NCBI GenBank assembly: GCA_903872505.1 | Contig: CAIQKV010000078.1 | Location: forward strand, 1 to 64,000 | Direction: 5' to 3' | Source: an uncultured Opitutia bacterium | GTDB taxonomy: Bacteria > Verrucomicrobiota > Verrucomicrobiia > Opitutales > Opitutaceae | DNA length: 64,000 nt | Part shown: in pieces, positions 16,771 to 26,458 of the stretch | How positions within the stretch are numbered: position 1 is the stretch's first letter | How the letters are laid out: every line of letters begins with the position of its first letter | Position numbers and translations under genes: made by a program | The notes under the pieces: model-generated | What the model saw: only the letters and a program-made list of their open reading frames with translations | The model's database searches: none | What the model was told of the DNA's origin: nothing

Positions 16771-17757
16771 ATGGCCCTGCAACCAAAATCCGCCCTCGCC
16801 CGCGCCCGCGCCTGCATCCGCATCGAGACCGAGGCCCTGACCGAAACCGCCCGCGGCTTGGACGCGGACTTCGTCGCCACCGCCCGGGCCGTGGAGGCCG
16901 CGATCGCGGCGGGCCGGAAGCTCATCTTCAGCGGCGTGGGCAAGTCGGCCCACATCGCCCAGAAGCTCACCGGCACCTTCAACAGCACCGGCGTGTCCTC
17001 GTGCTTCCTCGACGCCACGCAGGCCCTGCATGGCGACCTGGGGCTCTGCGCCGAGGGCGACCTGGCCATTGTCCTGAGCAACAGCGGCCAGACGGAGGAG
17101 GTCGTCCGCCTGCTGCCGCTGCTCAAGCGCCAGGGCGTGCGCATCGTGGCGTTCACCAGCCGCCCGCAGTCCGACCTCGCGCGGAACGCCGACTTCCGCC
17201 TGCTCTACCGCGTGCCCCGCGAGGCCTGCCCCCTCGCGCTCGCCCCCACTTCCAGCACTACCGCCGCCCTCGCCCTCGGCGATGCCCTGGCCATGGTGCT
17301 CCTCCAGGCGCGCGGCCTGACGCGCGACGATTTCGCCCGCTACCATCCCGCCGGGAACATCGGCGCCCTCCTGCTCAAGGTCCGCGACATCATGCGCACC
17401 GGCGACCGGCTCCCGATTTCGCCGGACACCGTGACGACCCAGGACGCCATTCTCGCGATGACGCGCGCCAAGTCGGGCAGCATCGCCCTGGTGCACCCGA
17501 AGTCCGGCAAGCTCACCGGCATCCTCACGGACGGCGATTTTCGCCGCAGTGCGCTCACCGGGCCGGATTTTCTGCGGCAGCCCGTCGCCACGTTCATGAC
17601 CCGCTCGCCCAAGACCGTCCGGGACAGCGCACTGGGGGTGGATGCGCTCCGGATCTTTGAGGCGCACAAGATTGACGACCTGATTGTCATCAACGCCCGC
17701 GGCCAGCCCGTCGGGCTCGTCGACGGCCAGGATCTGCCCAAGCTGAAAATCGTGTGA
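16771..17757 (+). CDS. kdsD: D-arabinose 5-phosphate isomerase (KdsD/KpsF/GutQ family)
   Basis: A 328-residue protein with an N-terminal SIS sugar-isomerase domain (KLIFSGVGKSAHIAQKLTGT, then VLSNSGQTEEV and APTSSTTAALALGDALA) and two CBS domains from about residue 205, the full KdsD layout. It converts ribulose 5-phosphate to arabinose 5-phosphate for Kdo, and so for LPS inner-core synthesis. This supports an outer membrane with Kdo-type lipopolysaccharide. It overlaps the next gene at GTGA. Confidence 0.9.
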   Translation: MALQPKSALARARACIRIETEALTETARGLDADFVATARAVEAAIAAGRKLIFSGVGKSAHIAQKLTGTFNSTGVSSCFLDATQALHGDLGLCAEGDLAIVLSNSGQTEEVVRLLPLLKRQGVRIVAFTSRPQSDLARNADFRLLYRVPREACPLALAPTSSTTAALALGDALAMVLLQARGLTRDDFARYHPAGNIGALLLKVRDIMRTGDRLPISPDTVTTQDAILAMTRAKSGSIALVHPKSGKLTGILTDGDFRRSALTGPDFLRQPVATFMTRSPKTVRDSALGVDALRIFEAHKIDDLIVINARGQPVGLVDGQDLPKLKIV

Positions 17758-19004
17758 AGCCCCCGATCCGCATCGGCATTGTCGGGATGGGCGGCTTCGC
17801 GGGTTGGCACCACAACACCGTCGCCCAGCTCGAGGAGCTCGGCGAGGCCCGGCTGGTCTGCACCTGCGACCCGGCGGCGGCCAGCTTCGCCCCGCAGCAG
17901 TCGGCGTGGAAATTCGCCGCGCGCGGCGTCCGGGTCTTTCCGGACTACCGCACGATGCTCGACGCCTGCCATCGCGAGCTCGACCTGCTGGTCGTGCCCA
18001 CGCCGATCCAGCTGCACGCCGAGATGCACCGCGCCGGCGCCGAGCTGGGCCTGCCCGTCTACCTCGAGAAGCCGCCGACCCTCGACTACGCCGAGCTCGA
18101 GGAGATGATCGTCCGCGACCGCGCGGCGCGCAAATCGTCGCTCGTGGGTTTCAACTTCATCATCGAAAAGCCGCGGCTCGCGCTGAAGGCGCGCATTCTC
18201 GCCGGCGAATTCGGCCCCGTGCGCGGGGCCACGCTCGCCGCCCACTGGCCACGGCCGGCCGATTATTTCCGCCGTAACAGCTGGGCGGGGCGGCTGCTGC
18301 TGGGCGACCAGGTGGTGCTCGACTCCTGCTTCGGCAACGCCAACGCCCACTTCGTGCACAACCTCCTGTTCTGGGCCGGCGGCCCCGAGTTGCACAGCTG
18401 GGCCGCGCCCGCCACCGTGCGCGCCGAGCTCTACCGCGCCCATGCCATCGAGGGGGCCGACACGTTCTTCGTGGAGGCCGCCACGGCCGCCGGCGTGAAC
18501 CTGCGCTTTGCCCTCTCGCATGCCTGCACCGGGGCGACCACGCACGCCGAGACCATCCGGTGCGAGCAGGCCACGCTGCGCTACATCGTCGGCCAGCAGG
18601 CCGAGATCCGCTGGCGCGACGGGCGCGTGGAGCGCATCCGCCTCGACGAATTCGACGGCCTGGCCGAGAACCACCGCGATTACTACCGCTACCTCCGCGG
18701 GGAGACCGCGCGCCCGGCCACGCTGCTCACCGACACCCGGCCGTTCGTGGCGCTCAACGACCTCGCCCATATCTCCAGCGGCCGGATCTCCCCGTTCCCG
18801 CCCGCGCAGGTGAGCCAGGTGCGCGACGAAAAGGAGCAGAAGGACTACCTGGACGTCGCGGGCATGCAGGCCGCGCAGGAGAACTTCCTCGTGCACGGGA
18901 CGTGGCCGGGCCCGGCCGGCTGGGGGCGGGAGACGGGCGCCGCCGTCACCCCCGCCGACCTGCCGCGCTTCCGCGACACGGTTCGCGCCATGGCCGCCCG
19001 CTAG
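17754..19004 (+). CDS. Gfo/Idh/MocA-family oxidoreductase
   Basis: A 416-residue NAD(P)-dependent oxidoreductase. IGIVGMGGFAGWHH is the Rossmann nucleotide-binding loop, and VPTPIQLHAEM with YLEKPPT carries the conserved EKP lysine. The C-terminal alpha/beta domain binds substrate, usually a sugar or cyclitol. The GTG start overlaps the kdsD stop by 4 nt, so it is translationally coupled to an LPS gene, which may hint at a sugar precursor as substrate. That link is inference. Confidence 0.85.
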   Translation: MKPPIRIGIVGMGGFAGWHHNTVAQLEELGEARLVCTCDPAAASFAPQQSAWKFAARGVRVFPDYRTMLDACHRELDLLVVPTPIQLHAEMHRAGAELGLPVYLEKPPTLDYAELEEMIVRDRAARKSSLVGFNFIIEKPRLALKARILAGEFGPVRGATLAAHWPRPADYFRRNSWAGRLLLGDQVVLDSCFGNANAHFVHNLLFWAGGPELHSWAAPATVRAELYRAHAIEGADTFFVEAATAAGVNLRFALSHACTGATTHAETIRCEQATLRYIVGQQAEIRWRDGRVERIRLDEFDGLAENHRDYYRYLRGETARPATLLTDTRPFVALNDLAHISSGRISPFPPAQVSQVRDEKEQKDYLDVAGMQAAQENFLVHGTWPGPAGWGRETGAAVTPADLPRFRDTVRAMAAR

Positions 19005-19052
19005 CCGGGGGACACCTTTACTTGCGCCGAAAAACGGGCAAGTTTTCCGGCC

Positions 19053-20696
19053 ATGCCTGTTCCACCCTTTGTCTACCAGGAGCCGTTTCCCCTCGAGGCG
19101 GATGACACCGAGTACCGCCTCCTTTCGCAGGAGGGCGTCAGCACGGCGACGTTCGAGGGCCGGGAAATCCTGAAGATCGAACCGGAGGCCCTCGCCTACC
19201 TCGCGCAACACGCGCTGCGCGACTGCTCCTTCCTGCTCCGCTCCCGCCACCTCGCGCAGGTCGCCGCCATCCTCGACGATCCCGGGGCCTCGGCCAACGA
19301 CCGGTATGTCGCGCTGACCCTGCTGAAAAACGCCGAGATCGCCGCCGAGGGCATCCTGCCGTTCTGCCAGGACACCGGCACCGCCATCGTCATCGGCAAA
19401 AAGGGCCAGCAGGTCTGGACCGGCGCCAACGACGCCGAGGCCCTCTCGCGCGGCATCTACGAGTGCTACACGCGGGAGAATCTCCGGTACTCGCAGACCG
19501 CGCCGCTCGACATGTGGAAGGAGACCAACACCGGCACGAACCTCCCCGCCCAGATCGACCTCTCCGCCACCGAGGGCGAAAAATATGAGTTTCTCTTCGT
19601 GGCGAAGGGCGGCGGGTCCGCGAACAAGACCTTCCTTTTCCAGGAGACCAAGGCGCTCCTGAACCCGAAGAGCCTCGAGAAATTCGTCGCCGACAAACTC
19701 GGCCAGCTCGGCACCGCCGCCTGCCCGCCCTACCACCTCGTGTTCGTCATCGGCGGCACCAGCGCCGAGGCCTGCCTGAAGACCGTCAAGCTCGCCTCCG
19801 CCAAATATCTCGACGGGCTGCCGCTCACGGGCAACGCGCACGGCCGCGCCTTCCGCGACCTCGAGCTCGAGCAGAAGATCCTCGGCCTCGCCCAGTCGAG
19901 CGGCATTGGCGCGCAGTTCGGCGGCAAATACTTCGCCCTCGACGTGCGCGTCGTCCGCCTGCCCCGGCATGGCGCCAGCTGCCCCGTCGGTCTCGGCGTG
20001 TCCTGCTCCGCCGACCGCAACATCCGCGGCAAGATCACCCGCGACGGCATTTTCCTGGAGAAACTCGAGCTCAACCCCGGCCGGTTCATCCCCGCCGGGC
20101 AGCGGACGCTGCAGGACGGCCCCATCGTCCAGATCGACCTCAACCGCCCGATGGCCGAGATCCGCGCCGAGCTGTCGAAATACCCGGTGACGACCCGCCT
20201 CTCCCTCACCGGGCCGATGATCGTCGCGCGGGACATTGCCCACGCCAAATTGAAGGAGCGCGTCGACGCCGGCCAGGGGCTGCCGCAGTATTTCAAGGAC
20301 CATCCGGTCTACTACGCGGGCCCGGCCAAGACGCCGAAGGGCTACGCCTCCGGCTCGTTTGGCCCGACCACCGCTGGCCGCATGGACAGCTATGTCGACC
20401 TGTTTCAGTCGCTCGGCGGCTCGATGGTGATGCTCGCCAAGGGCAACCGCAGCCTGCCCGTGACCCAGGCGTGCAAGCGGCACGGCGGCTTTTACCTCGG
20501 CAGCATCGGCGGCCCGGCGGCGATCCTGGCCAAGGAGAACATCCGGAAGGTCGAGGTGCTCGAGTATCCCGAACTCGGCATGGAGGCCGTGTGGAAGATC
20601 GAGGTGCAGGATTTCCCGGCGTTCATCCTCATCGACGACAAGGGCAACGATTTCTATGTGAACGGCTGCGGCGCTTGCCTGCCGGCCAAGGCCTGA
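19053..20696 (+). CDS. fumA: Fumarate hydratase, class I (iron-sulfur)
   Basis: A 547-residue oxygen-sensitive fumarase of the TCA cycle, converting fumarate and malate. The length and one-chain order (alpha-type then beta-type domain) match class I FumA/FumB. The 4Fe-4S ligands are expected at LPFCQDTG, in the GTSAEACLK region, and at [10 protein letters not shown]. The beta-type part includes [21 protein letters not shown] and [11 protein letters not shown]. It stands alone after the Gfo/Idh gene and converges on the sigma-factor operon. Confidence 0.92.
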   Translation: MPVPPFVYQEPFPLEADDTEYRLLSQEGVSTATFEGREILKIEPEALAYLAQHALRDCSFLLRSRHLAQVAAILDDPGASANDRYVALTLLKNAEIAAEGILPFCQDTGTAIVIGKKGQQVWTGANDAEALSRGIYECYTRENLRYSQTAPLDMWKETNTGTNLPAQIDLSATEGEKYEFLFVAKGGGSANKTFLFQETKALLNPKSLEKFVADKLGQLGTAACPPYHLVFVIGGTSAEACLKTVKLASAKYLDGLPLTGNAHGRAFRDLELEQKILGLAQSSGIGAQFGGKYFALDVRVVRLPRHGASCPVGLGVSCSADRNIRGKITRDGIFLEKLELNPGRFIPAGQRTLQDGPIVQIDLNRPMAEIRAELSKYPVTTRLSLTGPMIVARDIAHAKLKERVDAGQGLPQYFKDHPVYYAGPAKTPKGYASGSFGPTTAGRMDSYVDLFQSLGGSMVMLAKGNRSLPVTQACKRHGGFYLGSIGGPAAILAKENIRKVEVLEYPELGMEAVWKIEVQDFPAFILIDDKGNDFYVNGCGACLPAKA

Positions 20697-20820
20697 GCGC
20701 CGCCGGCGCTGGTCGTTCTTCGCGGCGCCGCCGCCCCTGGTCATCGACCGGGGCTCCAGCGCCCCCATTGAATCCCGCCCGCTTCACTTGGCGGAACGCA
20801 GGCGCGGATGGGGGAAGCCG

Positions 20821-20852
20821 AAAACGAAAAGGCCCGCCGGGAAGGGCGGGCC
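20821..20852 (-). terminator. Rho-independent terminator of the sigma/anti-sigma operon
   Basis: A perfect 8-bp GC stem (20831-20838 with 20845-20852) and 6-nt loop, followed on the minus strand by a U-rich tail from the AAAACGAAAA at 20821-20830. It lies 23 bp past the stop of the anti-sigma-like gene. Confidence 0.8.
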
Positions 20853-20874
20853 GGGGCCGACGCGGGTCGGGAAC

Positions 20875-21696
20875 TCAGAACTTCACCGTCACGCGGTCGC
20901 CGCCCAGATCGACGCGGCTGACCACGTCGGACTCGGAGAGGCGGCGCTCGGTCAGATGGTGTGCGGCCGACTCATTCACGCGCAGCGCGGAATCACCGGT
21001 GCCGGCCGAGGCGAGCCAGGCCACGCCGCCCAGCAGACGGGAGCGACGGGTGTTGCCGGGCACGCTGATCTGGGCGAGCGGCTCCGCGCGGGCGGGGCGG
21101 CTTTCGATGCCACGCAGGGAGGAGCCCAGCATCTGGTCGAACTGCGGGTCGGCCGCCTGCGCGGCGGCCAGGTTGTCGGCCACGTAACGGGCGGACGCGA
21201 GTTCGGAGTTGATCACCGCCACGTGGGACGAGGTGCCGAGCGACGCTGCCGGCTGGACCACCTGTGACTCGGCGACTGCCGCCGCCGGTGCCGGTCCGGA
21301 TGTCGCCACCATCGCGGCGCTGGACATGGCCGGGCCGCTCGCGGAATCAACCGCCACCGCCCGGTCGGCCGCCGGCGCGGGTGCCGCCAAGCCGGCAGAC
21401 TCGGTCATCACGGGTTCAAACGCGGGCGCGGGACTGGTCGGGTGATACTCCCAGACCGTGAGAAAAGTGATGGCGAGGATGGCCGTGGCCCCGACGGGCA
21501 GCTGATAACGGGAAAGCCGCGCACCGATCCGGATAAACGGAGCCCACCACGGACGAGGCTCGACAATGGCGGCCAGCTGCTTGGCGCGCAGCCCGTGCTC
21601 AAACTGGGTCCAGAATTCCGCCGGTGGCTGTTCGGCGCGCTTTACCCGCAGCAACTCCTCCAGGGTGACCGTGGTCTTTCGGGGGTTGTCGTTCAT
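20875..21696 (-). CDS. Probable membrane anti-sigma factor
   Basis: A 273-residue single-pass membrane protein. About 75 cytoplasmic residues come first (VTLEELLRVKRAEQPPAEFW), then one transmembrane segment near 72-86 (GATAILAITFLTVWEY), then a long Ala-rich exported part without a recognised domain. Its start overlaps the stop of the ECF sigma gene (ATGA), the classical arrangement of a cognate anti-sigma factor. The HxxxCxxC zinc motif of ZAS-type anti-sigma factors is absent, so the assignment rests on gene position and topology. What it senses is unknown. Confidence 0.55.
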   Translation of the reverse strand: MNDNPRKTTVTLEELLRVKRAEQPPAEFWTQFEHGLRAKQLAAIVEPRPWWAPFIRIGARLSRYQLPVGATAILAITFLTVWEYHPTSPAPAFEPVMTESAGLAAPAPAADRAVAVDSASGPAMSSAAMVATSGPAPAAAVAESQVVQPAASLGTSSHVAVINSELASARYVADNLAAAQAADPQFDQMLGSSLRGIESRPARAEPLAQISVPGNTRRSRLLGGVAWLASAGTGDSALRVNESAAHHLTERRLSESDVVSRVDLGGDRVTVKF

Positions 21697-22328
21697 CGGC
21701 GGATATAAGGCTGCAACTCGGACTGGAGCAGCTGCTTCGCGTAGTGCAGCCGCGAGCGAACCGTGCCCACCGAGCAGTTCATAATCTCGGCAATTTCTTG
21801 ATGACCAAGGCCATCGATTTCAAAAAGGGTTATCACGGTTCGATGCTTGATAGACAGTTTTTGCATCGCCTCGTTCAATTTTTCCTGCAGCTCCCGGGCG
21901 AAAGTCTCATGGTCCGCCCCAGTCGCATCTGTCAGTGCAGCAATGACTTCCGCTGATACCCTGTCGTCCTCGTTAATTTTTTCAAAGCTGAAGAACGTCC
22001 GCAAGCGGTTCTTCCGGAGGTGGGTAAGGGTCGAATTGACCGCAATGCGGTACAGCCACGTGAAGAAGGACGACTGCCCTTGGAAGCGATTGATGGACTG
22101 GAAGGACTTGATGAACGCGTCCTGGGTCAGGTCGGCGGCGTCCTCGCGGTTGGAGGTCAGGTTATAGACCACGGAATAGACGCGCCCGCGGTATTTCAGG
22201 ACCAGTTGATCAAAAGCGGCGACATCCCCATCCTGCACCCGGCGGACGATGGCCAGGTCGGAATCGGCCTCGAGTTGGCGTTCGGGTGACGCCACCAAAG
22301 TCTTTCCCAAGGTCTTGACCGCATCCAT
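21693..22328 (-). CDS. ECF-type RNA polymerase sigma factor
   Basis: A 211-residue sigma-70 family protein with only regions 2 and 4. Region 2 runs from AFDQLVLKYRGRVYSVVY through DAADLTQDAFIKSFQ (core binding) to FFTWLYRIAVNSTLTHLRKN (-10 recognition). Region 4 ends in HQEIAEIMNCSVGTVRSRL (-35 helix-turn-helix). MDAVKTLGK is taken as the start because the upstream frame enters the polyprenyl synthetase gene. Likely RpoE-like; the regulon is unknown. Confidence 0.88.
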   Translation of the reverse strand: MDAVKTLGKTLVASPERQLEADSDLAIVRRVQDGDVAAFDQLVLKYRGRVYSVVYNLTSNREDAADLTQDAFIKSFQSINRFQGQSSFFTWLYRIAVNSTLTHLRKNRLRTFFSFEKINEDDRVSAEVIAALTDATGADHETFARELQEKLNEAMQKLSIKHRTVITLFEIDGLGHQEIAEIMNCSVGTVRSRLHYAKQLLQSELQPYIRR

Positions 22329-22387
22329 GGCTGCGAGAACAAAGCGGCTAATGAGGGCCGGCGCAAACGGAATCTTCCCCCGGTTCC

Positions 22388-23422
22388 CTAGCCGCCAGCG
22401 GGCCGCAGCGACGCCACCTGCTCGCGCAGCACATCGCATAGGCCCAGCAGGAGGGGCGTGGGTGCCTCACCCGGCCATTCCCGCAGCGTTGCGGTGGCGG
22501 CATCCACCTCGGCCTTCACCGCCCCGGCCACCGCGCCAAAGATCCCGAGCCGGCCCATCTGCTGCAAACGCAGCGCCGGCTGGACCGGGCGCTGGCCAAG
22601 AATCTCGCCTGTCAGCTCGGCCCGCTCGCCGGGCGACAACCGCTCCATCAGCACCAGCAGCGGCAGGGTCAGCTTGCCGCTCGCGAAGTCGGTCCCGAGG
22701 GTCTTGCCGATGCGTTTCTCCTCCCCGAAGAAATCCGCCAGGTCGTCGTACATCTGGTACGCGATGCCGAGGTGCCGCCCGAAACGGCTGGCTGCCTCCA
22801 CGTAGCCGGGCGCAAAGCCCGCCAGACGCGCGCCGAGAAAACACGACACGCGGAAAAGCTCCGCGGTTTTCAGGTCGATGATCCGTTCGTAGTCCGCCCG
22901 GGTCACGTTGGTCGAGCCGCGCCGCAGCGTCTGCACGATCTCGCCGGCACACACCCGGCGAGTGGACTCCGAGACGGCGGCGCAGACTTCCGTGGTGGGA
23001 AACTGCGTGGCGAGGTTGAGCGCATGGGCGAACAAGGCGTCGCCCAGCAGCACCGCGGCGGTCGGGCCGTACTCCCGCGCAGCCGTGCGCCGGCTGCGGC
23101 GGACCTCGGCGCCATCCATGATGTCGTCATGCACCAGGGTGGCCAGGTGCACGAGCTCGACCACGGCGGCCACGCGCACCAGTTCGGGCGAAATCACATC
23201 CGGGCCCCGCCACCCGCTGAGAAACACCAGCGCCGGGCGGATGCGCTTGCCCGAGGTATCGATGCAATAATCCGCCATGGCGCGGATCTCCGGCTCAAAC
23301 GCCGCCAGCTGGGCATGCAACAACCGGTCGAGCTCCGCCAGATGGGGAGCCAGGAGCGCAAACCCGCTGGAAAAAGCATGGCCGGCGGGATTCGCGGCAG
23401 CGTTGGTCCGGGGTGCGCTCAT
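22388..23422 (-). CDS. Trans-polyprenyl diphosphate synthase
   Basis: A 344-residue all-helical isoprenoid chain synthase. It has the two aspartate-rich Mg motifs, HDDIMD (first) and YDDLADF (second), with SGKRIRPALVFLSG and the RRSRRTA region that binds the allylic diphosphate. A long-chain product (octaprenyl class, quinone side chains) is more likely than geranyl or farnesyl because bulky aromatic residues are not evident just before the first motif. It precedes the sigma factor on the same strand by 59 nt. Confidence 0.85.
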   Translation of the reverse strand: MSAPRTNAAANPAGHAFSSGFALLAPHLAELDRLLHAQLAAFEPEIRAMADYCIDTSGKRIRPALVFLSGWRGPDVISPELVRVAAVVELVHLATLVHDDIMDGAEVRRSRRTAAREYGPTAAVLLGDALFAHALNLATQFPTTEVCAAVSESTRRVCAGEIVQTLRRGSTNVTRADYERIIDLKTAELFRVSCFLGARLAGFAPGYVEAASRFGRHLGIAYQMYDDLADFFGEEKRIGKTLGTDFASGKLTLPLLVLMERLSPGERAELTGEILGQRPVQPALRLQQMGRLGIFGAVAGAVKAEVDAATATLREWPGEAPTPLLLGLCDVLREQVASLRPAGG

Positions 23423-23538
23423 GTGGGCGCCAAGCCTAGATGCGTTTCATTCCCGTGCAAGTCCCGCCACGTGACCCGCCAAACCGGGACGGAGCGCCGC
23501 CGCCCCGTACGGGGCCGGTGTTGCGGGCGACCGAAAGC

Positions 23539-23567
23539 AAAATCGCCGACCCCGGACGGGTCGGCGA
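23539..23567 (-). terminator. Rho-independent terminator after the secretin operon
   Basis: A perfect 10-bp stem (23543-23552 with 23558-23567) and 5-nt loop, followed on the minus strand by UUUU (AAAA at 23539-23542). It lies between the secretin gene and the separately transcribed polyprenyl synthetase gene. Confidence 0.75.
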
Positions 23568-23610
23568 CGAATTTGCGCAGCTGCCGATCAAGCGCGGGGC
23601 TTGATTGGCA

Positions 23611-23637
23611 CTCCCGGCACCAGCGAGGTGCCGGGAG
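23611..23637 (-). terminator. Stable hairpin just after the secretin gene
   Basis: A perfect 11-bp stem (23611-23621 with 23627-23637) and 5-nt loop, 9 bp past the secretin stop codon. It has no U-tract, so it may protect the 3' end or act together with the terminator 45 bp further on. Confidence 0.55.
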
Positions 23638-23646
23638 CAGGCCAAA

Positions 23647-25359
23647 CTATTCGGGCAATTTGCTCTTGGGTTTGGCTCCGGCGTCCGTGCTGAGCTGGTC
23701 CATGATTTCCGCATCCTGCGTGTTTTTGCGCACGATGCCCACCCGCTCAAACATGGCCTCCTCCGCCTCGGATTTCTTGTAGTACTTTCCGACCACGTCG
23801 CGCTCGGTCACGTCCAGATCGTTGAGCTGATCCTTGGCGATGACGGTGTCATACTTCATCTTGCTGGGCTCGAGGACCGAGGCGGTGATGAAGATCACCA
23901 GGTTGACCGTATCCACCTCATCCGAGGTCGTCCGGAAGAGTGCGCCCAGGACGGGGATGCTGCCCAGGAAGGGAACCTTCGTGTTCTGTTTGCGGGACTC
24001 CTGATTGACCAGCCCGCCGATTGCCGCCGTTTGTCCGTCCCGGAGGATGATGTTCAGGTCACCCGACCGTTTGTCGATGTCGTAAAAGTAGTTCTCCTTG
24101 ATGATCCGCGTGGAAAACACGCTGCTCTTCTCCGGCTTGACCTTCAGCGCGATCAGCTTGCTGCCGGTGATGTTGGGCGTCACCTCGATGCTGATGCCGA
24201 CGAACTTGATGTCGCCCGCCGTGGCGGTCGTGACCGGCGTGCTGCCCGAGGTCGTCGTGGTGACCGTGACGAGTTGCAATTCGCGGCCGATCTTGATCTC
24301 GGACTTGCTGCCGTTGATGGCGACAATCGTCGGGTTCGTGACCAGCCGGACGTTCTGCGCCTGGTTCATGATGTTCACCAGGGCGTGGAATTCGTTCGAG
24401 TTGTAGATGGCCACCGGCGAACCGCCTTGCAGCGTGCCCGAGTTGGCGTCGAACGGGACGAGAATGCTGGCGCCCGGGCCGGTACCAATCCCCGTGGCGA
24501 TCGCGAAGGGCCTGCCGTCGTAGGCCAGGGCGACCTCGCGGTTCTTTTTGTCGACCTTCGAGATTTCGACAAACTTGGTCTCGATCACAACCTGCTTGGG
24601 CTCCGTATCCAGCCGCGCGATCATGTCGCCGACGCGGGCGATGACGGTGGACTGGTCGGTGACGATCAGCTCGTTCGCCAGGTCGTTGACCACGATCGTT
24701 CCGGCCGGCTGGGGCGTGATGTTCTTGGCCGGGTCGCCGTCGCGCTTGGGCGTCAGCATGGAATCGATCAGCGGCTTGATCTTGGCCGCCGCCACGTTTT
24801 CAAAGATGAAGGTCTTGGTAGTGAACGCCTCGCCCTGCAGTTCGGCGATGCCGACAATCTTCACGATGTTGTCCTTCTCGATGAAGGTGTAGCCCACCTG
24901 CTTCAGGACGACCTCGAAAATCTGCCGCCACGTGACGTCGCGGAGCTTGATCGAGGTCTTGCCCTGCAGCGTGTCGGGCATGACCAGGTTGAGTTCGAAG
25001 AGATCGGCGACGTTGCGCAGGACGTTGCGGATGTCCTCGTCCGGGAAGTCGACCGAGAGCGTGTCCTTGCCGGACGCATCCTTGGACTTGGCCGTGATGG
25101 CGGTGTGCGCCGGTTCGGTGTCCTTGATGGTCGCGGCGCCGCCGGGTGCAGGCTCGGCGGCCTTTTCCGCGGCCGCCGGGGCGGGGGCAGGAGCGGGTTC
25201 CACCACTGCCGCGGGAGCGGGGGCGGGGGCCGGCACGGCGGCGGGAGCGGGCGCGCTGTCCGCCTTGGCCGGAGCAGGCGCAGGGGCGGGCTGACTTCGC
25301 GCGGTCGCAAGCACCGCGGTGACGAACAAAGCTGACAGGAGGAGCAGGCGGGTTCTCAT
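23647..25359 (-). CDS. Secretin (PilQ/GspD-type outer-membrane channel)
   Basis: A 570-residue exported protein with a signal peptide (1-22), an Ala/Pro repeat linker (24-75), an N0/STN-type domain near 100-150 (LSVDFPDEDIRNVLRNVADL), a further N-domain, and the C-terminal secretin domain. The latter includes VVIETKFVEISK, LIVTDQSTVIARV and the IVFITASVLEPSK end. Secretins form the outer-membrane pore for type IV pili and type II secretion. It is last in the operon with PilM/N/O-like proteins and overlaps the preceding gene by 4 nt. No ATPase or pilin lies in the window, so pilus and type II-like roles cannot be separated. Confidence 0.88.
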   Translation of the reverse strand: MRTRLLLLSALFVTAVLATARSQPAPAPAPAKADSAPAPAAVPAPAPAPAAVVEPAPAPAPAAAEKAAEPAPGGAATIKDTEPAHTAITAKSKDASGKDTLSVDFPDEDIRNVLRNVADLFELNLVMPDTLQGKTSIKLRDVTWRQIFEVVLKQVGYTFIEKDNIVKIVGIAELQGEAFTTKTFIFENVAAAKIKPLIDSMLTPKRDGDPAKNITPQPAGTIVVNDLANELIVTDQSTVIARVGDMIARLDTEPKQVVIETKFVEISKVDKKNREVALAYDGRPFAIATGIGTGPGASILVPFDANSGTLQGGSPVAIYNSNEFHALVNIMNQAQNVRLVTNPTIVAINGSKSEIKIGRELQLVTVTTTTSGSTPVTTATAGDIKFVGISIEVTPNITGSKLIALKVKPEKSSVFSTRIIKENYFYDIDKRSGDLNIILRDGQTAAIGGLVNQESRKQNTKVPFLGSIPVLGALFRTTSDEVDTVNLVIFITASVLEPSKMKYDTVIAKDQLNDLDVTERDVVGKYYKKSEAEEAMFERVGIVRKNTQDAEIMDQLSTDAGAKPKSKLPE

Positions 25360-25892
25360 GGGTTTTTTCCAGGTTTGATGGGTCGGGTAATTTCCTCGTG
25401 GCTGAGGCGGAGCGTAAAGTTGGTGCGGTCGATGGCAACAAGCTCGAGGGTGTAGTCCTGGCCCTCGAAATTGACGGTGAGGTGGTCGCCGGCCTTCAGC
25501 TTTTTCTTGCCGAACATGAGCAGCCGTTCGGAGCCCATGGTGAAGGTGCCGGTCGGCAGGATGCGCGGCGCGATGGCGGCAAGGATTTCCTTGTCGCCAA
25601 ACGCCTTGGCGGGCCCGGCCGATGCGGCTTCCGAGGCCGGGTGCGCTTCATCCGCGGAGGCCAGGCCAAAGCCGGGGGGATTGAAGGGCTTGGGCAGCTG
25701 GACGTCGGCGAGGGACGACGGCGTCTCCACCTTGGCCAGGGTCTGGGCGAGCTCGATCGCCTTGTCGCGGGTCTCCTTCGAGGCGATGTCGGACTCGGGC
25801 GGCTTCCGCCCGTGCGACTTCGGGGCAGCACCGGCTTCCGACCCGAAGGCCAGCGCGAGGAGCACAAGCGGAAGATAGCGCCGCGGGTTCAT
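25356..25892 (-). CDS. Exported PilP-like protein of the secretin operon
   Basis: A 178-residue protein with a signal peptide (LPLVLLALAFGSEAGA), a disordered middle, and a C-terminal beta-rich segment (TGTFTMGSERLLMFGKKKLK, then YTLELVAIDRTNFTLRLSHE). It lies between the PilO-like and secretin genes with 4-nt overlaps on both sides, exactly where PilP is found. It also resembles the HR-type domain of PilP/GspC in length and order. Direct PilP signatures were not recognised, so the name comes from position. Confidence 0.55.
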   Translation of the reverse strand: MNPRRYLPLVLLALAFGSEAGAAPKSHGRKPPESDIASKETRDKAIELAQTLAKVETPSSLADVQLPKPFNPPGFGLASADEAHPASEAASAGPAKAFGDKEILAAIAPRILPTGTFTMGSERLLMFGKKKLKAGDHLTVNFEGQDYTLELVAIDRTNFTLRLSHEEITRPIKPGKNP

Positions 25893-26458
25893 GGCTGGCC
25901 GAGAAGTTCGAGACTGAGGTTGAGGGTCAGCTCATTGCCGCGCTCCTTGTCTGTGGACCCGCTGGTCCCGACGGTGGCGGTCAAGACCCGGCAGAACCGC
26001 TGGCCGCTCTCCAGCCGGCGCAGGAAATCGAGCAGGCGGACGTAATCGCCCCGCACCGCCACGGCAAAGCCGACCCCGGCGTAGGTCGTCTTGGTCTTGG
26101 CGGGCTTGCCCGGCGTGACCTGGGCCTGGCGCGAATCAATCAGCTTCGTCCCGGTGTCGGCCTCGAGCTTGTAGAAAAATTGCAGGTTCTTCGCGAGTTC
26201 GTCGGGGCGGATGAGCCGGGTCTCGACCTGCTGCCGCGCGGCGGTGATGGCCGCCAGCTGCTCCGGCAGCTGCACCCCGTTCTTGAGGTTGGCATCGAGG
26301 CGATCCCCGAGGGTGGCCTTCTGCTCGAGCAGCGCCTCGCTGTCCGGCACATGGTCGCTGCGGAAATAAATCCCCACCGCGAGGGCCAGGGCCAGCGCGC
26401 CGCAGGCCACGCCGATCGGGTTGGCCTTGAGGGAGGTGACGATCTGTTCGGTGTCCAT
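25889..26458 (-). CDS. PilO-like inner-membrane assembly protein
   Basis: A 189-residue protein: a short cytoplasmic N-terminus, one transmembrane segment near 15-31 (PIGVACGALALALAVGIYF), a coiled coil (EALLEQKATLGDRLDANLKN), then a ferredoxin-like periplasmic domain (VGFAVAVRGDYVRLLDFLRRLE) as in PilO/GspM. It overlaps the PilN-like gene by one base and the PilP-like gene by four. It should dimerise with PilN beneath the secretin. Confidence 0.7.
   Translation of the reverse strand: MDTEQIVTSLKANPIGVACGALALALAVGIYFRSDHVPDSEALLEQKATLGDRLDANLKNGVQLPEQLAAITAARQQVETRLIRPDELAKNLQFFYKLEADTGTKLIDSRQAQVTPGKPAKTKTTYAGVGFAVAVRGDYVRLLDFLRRLESGQRFCRVLTATVGTSGSTDKERGNELTLNLSLELLGQP

Noticed and set aside
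17340-20768. A 1142-codon minus-strand frame across kdsD, the Gfo/Idh gene and fumA
   Set aside because: All three opposite-strand genes have intact family motifs, so this is a high-GC shadow.
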